Positions 58,276 to 64,000 of a stretch of DNA of 64,000 nucleotides are shown piece by piece; position 1 is the stretch's first letter, and each line of letters begins with the position of its first letter. The notes under the pieces were generated by a model. It saw only the letters and a program-made list of their open reading frames with translations, did not search any database and was not told the origin of the DNA. The position numbers were made by a program, and so were the translations under genes. The stretch is from Aedes albopictus (Eukaryota > Arthropoda > Insecta > Diptera > Culicidae). The stretch covers positions 342,252,263 to 342,316,262 of the forward strand of contig NC_085138.1 in the NCBI RefSeq assembly GCF_035046485.1, given 5' to 3'.

Positions 58276-58891
58276 CCCTCTAATACCCAATCCCGCCTTT
58301 AGACGGGGTATAGTTTGAGCATTTTTGTATTTTTTGTTTCGTGGAAAATCAAATTTTTTATATTTTTGGCTGATATTTGGGACTGTTCTGTATATCTCAA
58401 AATGGTTTTTGGTGTATTTTAAAGCGTATTTACATTTTTTTAAAATCATTAAAAAATTGATGTTTCAGTCATCTTTTAGAAGTCATTGTTTATTTTGTAT
58501 TGAATCGCTACTATTAACATATTTTAAATTTTTCCCAAATCATTCTATCCTTGTTTAATAGTTTAAGGGAATCGAATACACTCTAAAATTATTTTCCTTA
58601 AAATTACACGGAAAATAAAATTTTCTGTGAAAAAAATTTAAAATAATAATATTTCAACAATAATCATAAAATCTCAAAATGTTTCCATCTCAAAAAATCC
58701 GTGCCCCAAATTGGCTTCCAGGAAAAATATAAAAGTGTGGGGATGTTCAAAAATAAAAATTAGAAAAATCAAAAACTGAAATTCACGAAATCGAGAATTA
58801 AAAAGAATCATCTTCCAAAACATGTTTAAATCGATTTTAGATGACGAAAAATGATATTAAGATCAAAATCAAAAATTTGGGTATTAGAGGG
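58276..58891. mobile_element. piggyBac-type MITE with TTAA duplication
   Basis: The ends CCCTCTAATACCCAA and TTGGGTATTAGAGGG are exact 15-base inverted repeats, with TTAA on both sides (58272-58275 and 58892-58895). TTAA sites and CCCT ends are the piggyBac signature. No transposase. Confidence 0.9.
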
Positions 58892-58932
58892 TTAATGATT
58901 CTACGGACCACATCCGCCACACGTCTAAATAA

Positions 58933-59458
58933 CTAATTTTCTGTTTGCACATTTCTAGTAACAAAAGGCTTTACTCTATTTTTATGTATGATATCTATTT
59001 TGTCCCCAATCCTAACTTCCACATTAGATCCTTTATCTATAACTACTGGATAAGGTCCTTCATATATTTGACTCAATTTATTTCCTGTTTCGTTCTTAAC
59101 TAACAAAAGTTGTCCTGGGGAGTAGTTCATTTCTTTCACGTTGGAATTTGACTTTTTAACTCTTTCTAGTTTTGACTCTATTAACCGCTTCTGTACTTCT
59201 TTCTGAGTGTTTTGAATCTTGAATTTGAGTATCTTTGAATAGTCATCTAAGTTATAAATTGGATTCGACGTCTCGGAATTACTTAAACTTGATGGCAACT
59301 TGCAAATTTTTCCAAATACTAGTTCAAATGGAGATTTGTCCGTTTCCAAATGAACTGTGGTATTATATGCAAACTGATAAAATTATTTTATCCATGAAGA
59401 CCAATTTCCTGGTGATCCTGAAGCATAAATTCTCAAAAAAATTCCCAAACTTTTATGT
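58933..59458 (-). pseudogene. Ty3/Gypsy integrase, C-terminal part
   Basis: From 59458 on the - strand: part of the catalytic core (FAYNTTVHLETDKSPFELVF, the region around the last catalytic residues), one stop near 59385, then a long linker and the GPY/F module (YEGPYPVVIDKGSNVEVRI), ending RNVQTEN and a stop at 58933. Integrase inserts the cDNA into chromosomes. The upstream part is cut off by the dispersed repeat at 59459. Confidence 0.8.
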
Positions 59459-60522
59459 CCCTGGCCTAGTTCGCAGGGGTTGACGGTATTAAAGTGAAGG
59501 AGTTTCATTTTGATTATTGTAATGTAGTGTTCTTTAGTGAAACATATCACCTTTTTAACACTTTAATGCACCTCCAACGGTTCATCACGAACCGGCTGCT
59601 GCAGATGGAGTATGGCTGATCATATGCATCAGACATGCTCGATAAACACGGAGGAACCGCCAGGGCTCAGTATAGAGTCTATTCCCAAGCAATAGTTCCA
59701 AGTCGGTTGGTTTAGAGAAGGTTTTGATGATCATTACAAATCCTAATAAAAGTATTATTGGATTTGTGACAGGTTCTGGAACCTTTTACAGCCAGCTGAC
59801 TTCAAAATGTTGTTTGGGCTCTATTTCCCACGTTTCTCGGTTGATTTTGATTAGTAATTTTTTAATGTGATAGTCGCCTTTTCGATTTTTTACAATGTTA
59901 GTTGGTCATATTTTCTTTAAATAATGCAATTAAAATCAACCGACGAATTAATAGTGGAAAGGAGTTTTGCAGCACTTAATTGTGCTGATAGATTCGAAGC
60001 TAACGTGCGAATATTTAAACGCATTGTTGACATCAATGCGTTCGACGTGACATTTTGGACAAAAGCTGACTGCTTTTTATTAACTGAACAACGTTACTTT
60101 TGTATGACTAGGTTGACATTTCTAGACCACGCATGAGAAAATGACATGGTTTATCGAGGTAGGAACCGATAGGACAGAACGAATTTGAATATTTTCCATA
60201 GTATTTGTAGGGGGATGAATACATAATAGTTGACAAGCAATTTTTGTTTTATTACAATCAACTGACCAACTTGGCGTATTTTTGTTTATCTCTTAGATGG
60301 TGTTACGACACCAACAGAAAAATATCAGGAGTTCAGTTACATGTTTCTGTGGGTTTTTCACCTATGACAATTTAAGGACACAAGAGATGAACACAGAGAA
60401 GTAGAAATCAAGAAAACAGTTTGACACAGAATCGACTATATTTTAACATACGGGTTCGACTGATTCGACGAATCTATCTAGAAGTATCTAGAAGACAATT
60501 GACGCTAAGATTGAAAAAAAAA
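59459..60522 (+). mobile_element. Dispersed repeat, copy 2 (no internal MITE)
   Basis: Over 90 percent identical by eye to 4080-5095, starting CCCTGGCCTAGTTCGCAGGG. It continues across the point where copy 1 has a MITE, and ends near an A-run. Interrupts the integrase remnant. Confidence 0.8.
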
Positions 60523-61040
60523 AGCTTGCAGTTGGGACTAGACTAAAATAGTGGCCGATAGGAAACAATGCGCTAGACAGCATTATTATTCATTTTTTAA
60601 TATTTACCCGTAGGCTTTTCGCCGGTTGACAGTACAGCATTTAGCTGTGTACGAAGATACGGATTAGTTGGTGTACAGATGACAGGGTTCTCACGGGGAG
60701 TGCTTCAAGCGAGGATTACATAACAACTGACAATAAAGAAACCTATTTTCCTTGATTTTCTACGCAATGGACATCCGACCGAACAAACGTGTTTTCGTTA
60801 ATCTCCTCTCTCGTCTCTTTTTAATAACTACATTCAGCATATTTCCAATAAAACTACACTTCAATAAAGCAAAGACTAAAGCTGCTATAATAGAACAGAC
60901 CAGAATGACTTAATTGACTATTACCTTGGAGATCTACTTCATATAACAAGTTGACAAGAACCTAACTAAATACATGGACCATACTACAAAAAATTGACAA
61001 AAAGAGTAAAAAGGGAAACTTTTATTAAAACTATTTTTGT
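60523..61040 (-). other. Region after env, candidate 3' LTR
   Basis: Follows the env stop on the - strand (GTTTTAATAAAAG near 61019-61030 may be a polyA signal). No partner LTR in the window, so unproven. Confidence 0.3.
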
Positions 61041-63619
61041 TCAACGCAGGCCAAAACAGTGTCGACTTGGGCCACGCACGCTTTGATTATCTAAAATTCC
61101 TAGATGAAGAATATCTGATTTATTATATCTAGAGATTGTTTTTATAGAAGGACTTTCGCTTTTACATGAAATTTTTCCTTTAAAACAACATATAAATAGA
61201 ATGATTATAGTAATCAGCATAATACCTGCCCCTGCTGATAAACTATAAATTGTCCAAGAAGACGATAAAGGAGAATAAACCATATTTTCCAACACAGGTT
61301 CTGATCTTTTTAAATCCTCTATGTTCACTCCTAAGTCAAATAGCTTTTTGTGGTCATATATGGAATACCATGATTTATTTTCTTTTAACGTTGGGATTAA
61401 TTGTGTTTCCAAATTCTCTATAGTAAAGTTTAAATTGGTTATTGTAGGTGCTTTAATAATTGAAGCACTTTCAAATATTGATGTAGGGTGGGGCGGGGCA
61501 AGATGGGTCAGTGCCATTTTCGGGCGCATTACTCATGTTTTGATTATGTTAATAATTTTGTTAGATGACCAGCATGAATATACAAAAGTTTGGGGCATTG
61601 ATTGAAAAATTATTCACTCTCATTGGAAATGAAAAATAAAATGGTTTTTAGCCATTTTTCTTATGCGATACATCCCATATAATCTCCATATAAACGGCCG
61701 CGGGGCAAGATGGGTCACCTTCAATTTTGAACGTATTTTTGGAGCATTCAAAAGTTATTTATTTTTTATTACAAGACTATCTCTTAACTGACTTCAATCA
61801 AGCGGAATGAACGCTTAAAATTATAACATAAAATTATGGTAATTTTATAGTGAAAACATCGATTTTCAAGTCGCCTGAGGACCACTCGAATCGTAAAGTT
61901 TTTTATATTCCAAATAAATTTATAAAATGTTTACTAGTAGCTCTTGTTTACTCAGTATGGATATGAAGCATATATGAATGCGGAACAAATCTTATATTTT
62001 GACGTTTTTCGTTGAGAAAATGTGAATTACCTAAAAGGTGACCCATCTTGCCCCGCCCTTTTTTCACGGCGCTAAATTGATCACTTTTTAAAACTGCTTG
62101 TTTAACATCATATTTTGTGTTTAATGATCTTTTTATCGACTTTTAGCATAGCTAACTAGTGTATTGAAGTGTAGCGGACGAATATAAACCAATACGATTT
62201 GTATTTACAAAGTTATGGTGATGCATCCTTAGGTGACCCATCTTGCCCCGCCCCACCCTATTTGTGTATGCTAGTTTCGTATTATTTGTGATTATAGTCA
62301 TGCCTGGTGTTAATGATAATTTTCCATTTCCGTTTATGTTCATAAAGGAATGATTAAACCCATGGAAAACATTGATTCTAATTTCATATGGAGTGACATA
62401 CTCCCAAATATTTGGATTTTCTGTTGCAAACCAGGTATCTTTCGTCACATTTATGATTCTTATTTTACAGTTTTTTGAAGAGTTTTTAAACCTTAAGTTT
62501 AAAAGACATTCATCTTCTGAGTTTAATCCTATTTCTATTAAATCCAAGTGACAAATTCTGTAAGTGGTAAAACGTTGACATTGCTTATATGTTGATTCTT
62601 CAATTACGAAACCCCATTCTTGATCAATTTCTTGTATTAATATATTTTTATCTAACCCAATAGATGCTACTATTGTGCTATTTATTTGGGGTAGGGCTAC
62701 CCCTTTGTAAGCAATAAAATTTTGTTTTAGGACCAACGGAATCTTTAATTTTAAATTAAGAATTCCATTATTCATTGTTTCCCAAGAAAGGTCTATAAGA
62801 TTTAAAGTTTCTGATATTATTTCACCATTCAATTTCTTTTTGGGGAATGTTACGTCATTTGGGAGGTTACTCTTTGCTTTTTCTAATAGCATAAATATAT
62901 ATGATGGTTCGATTAGTTGTATGACCCATGTCATACCTTGGTTTTTACTAAGTAGTATTTGTATAATAATATTTTGATAATATTTTAAATTTTCTATTAA
63001 TATTTGAATCCGAAATCCTATCTCAAGGAGTTCAGATTCCAGATAAACTATTTGTTTAATTGAATTTGTGAAGTTTAAATTTTCTTGTACTATGAGCTCC
63101 AATGTATTGAAGTTCGCTGAAACTTGTTTGATTCTATTGTCAATTTGCAGCATTGAACTGTCAATAAATTTATACATTGCATCTACTGTGTTGGTTTGAT
63201 GATTTATTGAATCTTTTAAATTTTCTTCATTTTTTCTTAATATATCTACATTTTTATCAACCCGTGTTCTATCATCTGAATCCATGGCTCCAATCCAAGT
63301 TAAGAAACCCCTTGTTTTCCTATTTGGAAAGAAACCTCGTATGAATTGTTCTATTCCCTTTCCCCTTTTTACCGTATATTTGAGATCCTGTATCGTAATG
63401 TTACACTGTGTTTCTGGGATCCTTTTTGTAAGCATTTGACATGTTTCGTCATAGTTTTTTACTGTTGATTCCAATACTTCGCTACTTTTTAGAAGTTCTG
63501 ATAAGGATAATTTTACCTCTAATGTGTATGAACCCTTCCAGATTAGTGGGTCATCTAATTTTTCCAGTAACAGGCTGCTTTTCGTCTCTGCTATCAATTG
63601 GCAGAGAATAGCCAGTATC
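61041..63619 (-). pseudogene. env: Errantivirus envelope glycoprotein gene, split by a MITE
   Basis: Two - strand pieces, 63619-62259 and 61485-61041. The first follows a good splice acceptor (TTTGTTTCAG ending 63620), as expected for Env, which gypsy-type elements express from a spliced RNA; no ATG lies in frame upstream, fitting a start supplied by the leader exon. Seen: hydrophobic signal-like start, a furin-type site NRKTR followed by a hydrophobic fusion-peptide-like GFLTWIG, long helices with many potential Asn glycosylation sites. The second piece holds the membrane anchor (IMLITIIILFICCF) and a short cytoplasmic tail. The protein resembles baculovirus F-type fusion proteins. The MITE at 61486-62258 disrupts it, so it is not functional here. 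Confidence 0.75.
61486..62258. mobile_element. MITE with GGGTGGGGCGGGGCAAGATG ends, TA duplication
   Basis: The left GGGTGGGGCGGGGCAAGATG and right CATCTTGCCCCGCCCCACCC are exact inverted copies, continuing through GGTCA. TA flanks at 61484-61485 and 62259-62260. Inserted in env. Confidence 0.95.
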
Positions 63620-64000
63620 CTGAAACAAACCATAAAAACTTGTATTATTATCCCCAAATTAATTCTTGATAAGTAAACTGTTTGGTTTTATTTAAAAAAA
63701 ATAAGATTAAATTTTCCCCATGGTTCCCAATCAAAGGAGGGTTTTTTTTAATATATGTTACAATCCCTGTCTCTGTAAAAAAAAAAAAAATAAAAAAAAA
63801 AAAAAAAAAACCAAGCAACAAAACAACAAACTAAATCCAATAGGATTTAGTACAAGGTGGACAATACGAAAGTTGGAAGAATGGAGTTCTTTCTAGCAAA
63901 TTAAATAAGAAATTTCATACAATTTTTCATACAATCATTTATTTTCTTATCATCTAATTTTAACTAATTCATAACCAGCACAGAAAATTTCAACCAGCAT
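63620..64000. other. A-rich region upstream of env
   Basis: Long A-run at 63778-63810. No integrase or pol remnant is seen here, although in an intact element pol would precede env. Confidence 0.4.

Noticed and set aside
58933..63657. Integrase and env as one element
   Set aside because: On the - strand env lies upstream of the integrase tail, the reverse of the normal pol-env order, so they come from two copies.

Overview
The window looks like nuclear DNA of a culicine (Aedes-type) mosquito. Compact host genes with short GT-AG introns are embedded in a very repeat-rich, AT-rich background of LINEs, LTR retroelements and many small foldback DNA elements with TA, 8-bp or TTAA target duplications. 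Two 500-bp N blocks (20590-21089 and 47174-47673) are assembly gaps. Species was judged from gene and transposon character only; no database search was possible.

Host genes: (1) 1-1453 (+), the 3' part of a kinetochore Nuf2 gene, six exons; (2) 7327-9577 (-), a complete three-exon gene joining a THAP domain, a ZAD domain, an AT-hook-like motif and 13 C2H2-type fingers; (3) 19765-20415 (-), the last two exons of an initiator-type caspase with active-site pentapeptide SICRG, probably the mosquito Dronc orthologue, with its 5' part lost toward the gap. A fourth protein-like block (47674-48105, -), cut by the second gap, is unidentified.

Non-LTR elements, all on the + strand: a Jockey-type remnant (2.3-2.6 kb); an R4/Dong-clade element with a restriction-like endonuclease (2.7-6.8 kb) split by a polyA-tailed repeat with a 19-bp target duplication; a near-intact LOA-group element (28163-32681) with a single 1.2-kb-codon ORF and a perfect 221-bp target duplication; a broken RTE-type element (34.6-36.9 kb); and a two-ORF element with RNase H (37996-44578) bounded by 15-bp duplications and itself invaded by an 87-bp palindrome, a tRNA-headed SINE-like unit with a long CT microsatellite, and a MITE.

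From about 48.8 to 63.7 kb every recognisable LTR-retroelement piece lies on the - strand: Pao/BEL protease and gag, Ty3/Gypsy (errantivirus-type) gag, integrase tail and env, several LTRs, and four short leader ORFs. These leader ORFs encode 63-84 residue proteins that begin Met-Gly and have one membrane segment and a basic tail; they sit between an LTR/primer-site-like block and gag. They are the best candidate here for a little-described system. The one-strand stacking of errantivirus fragments also recalls piRNA clusters of the flamenco type, which is an inference needing small-RNA data.

The rest is mostly non-autonomous DNA transposons and inverted repeats (10.0-17.3, 22.7-27.0, 33.9-34.3, 43.8-46.0, 58.3-58.9, 61.5-62.3 kb).
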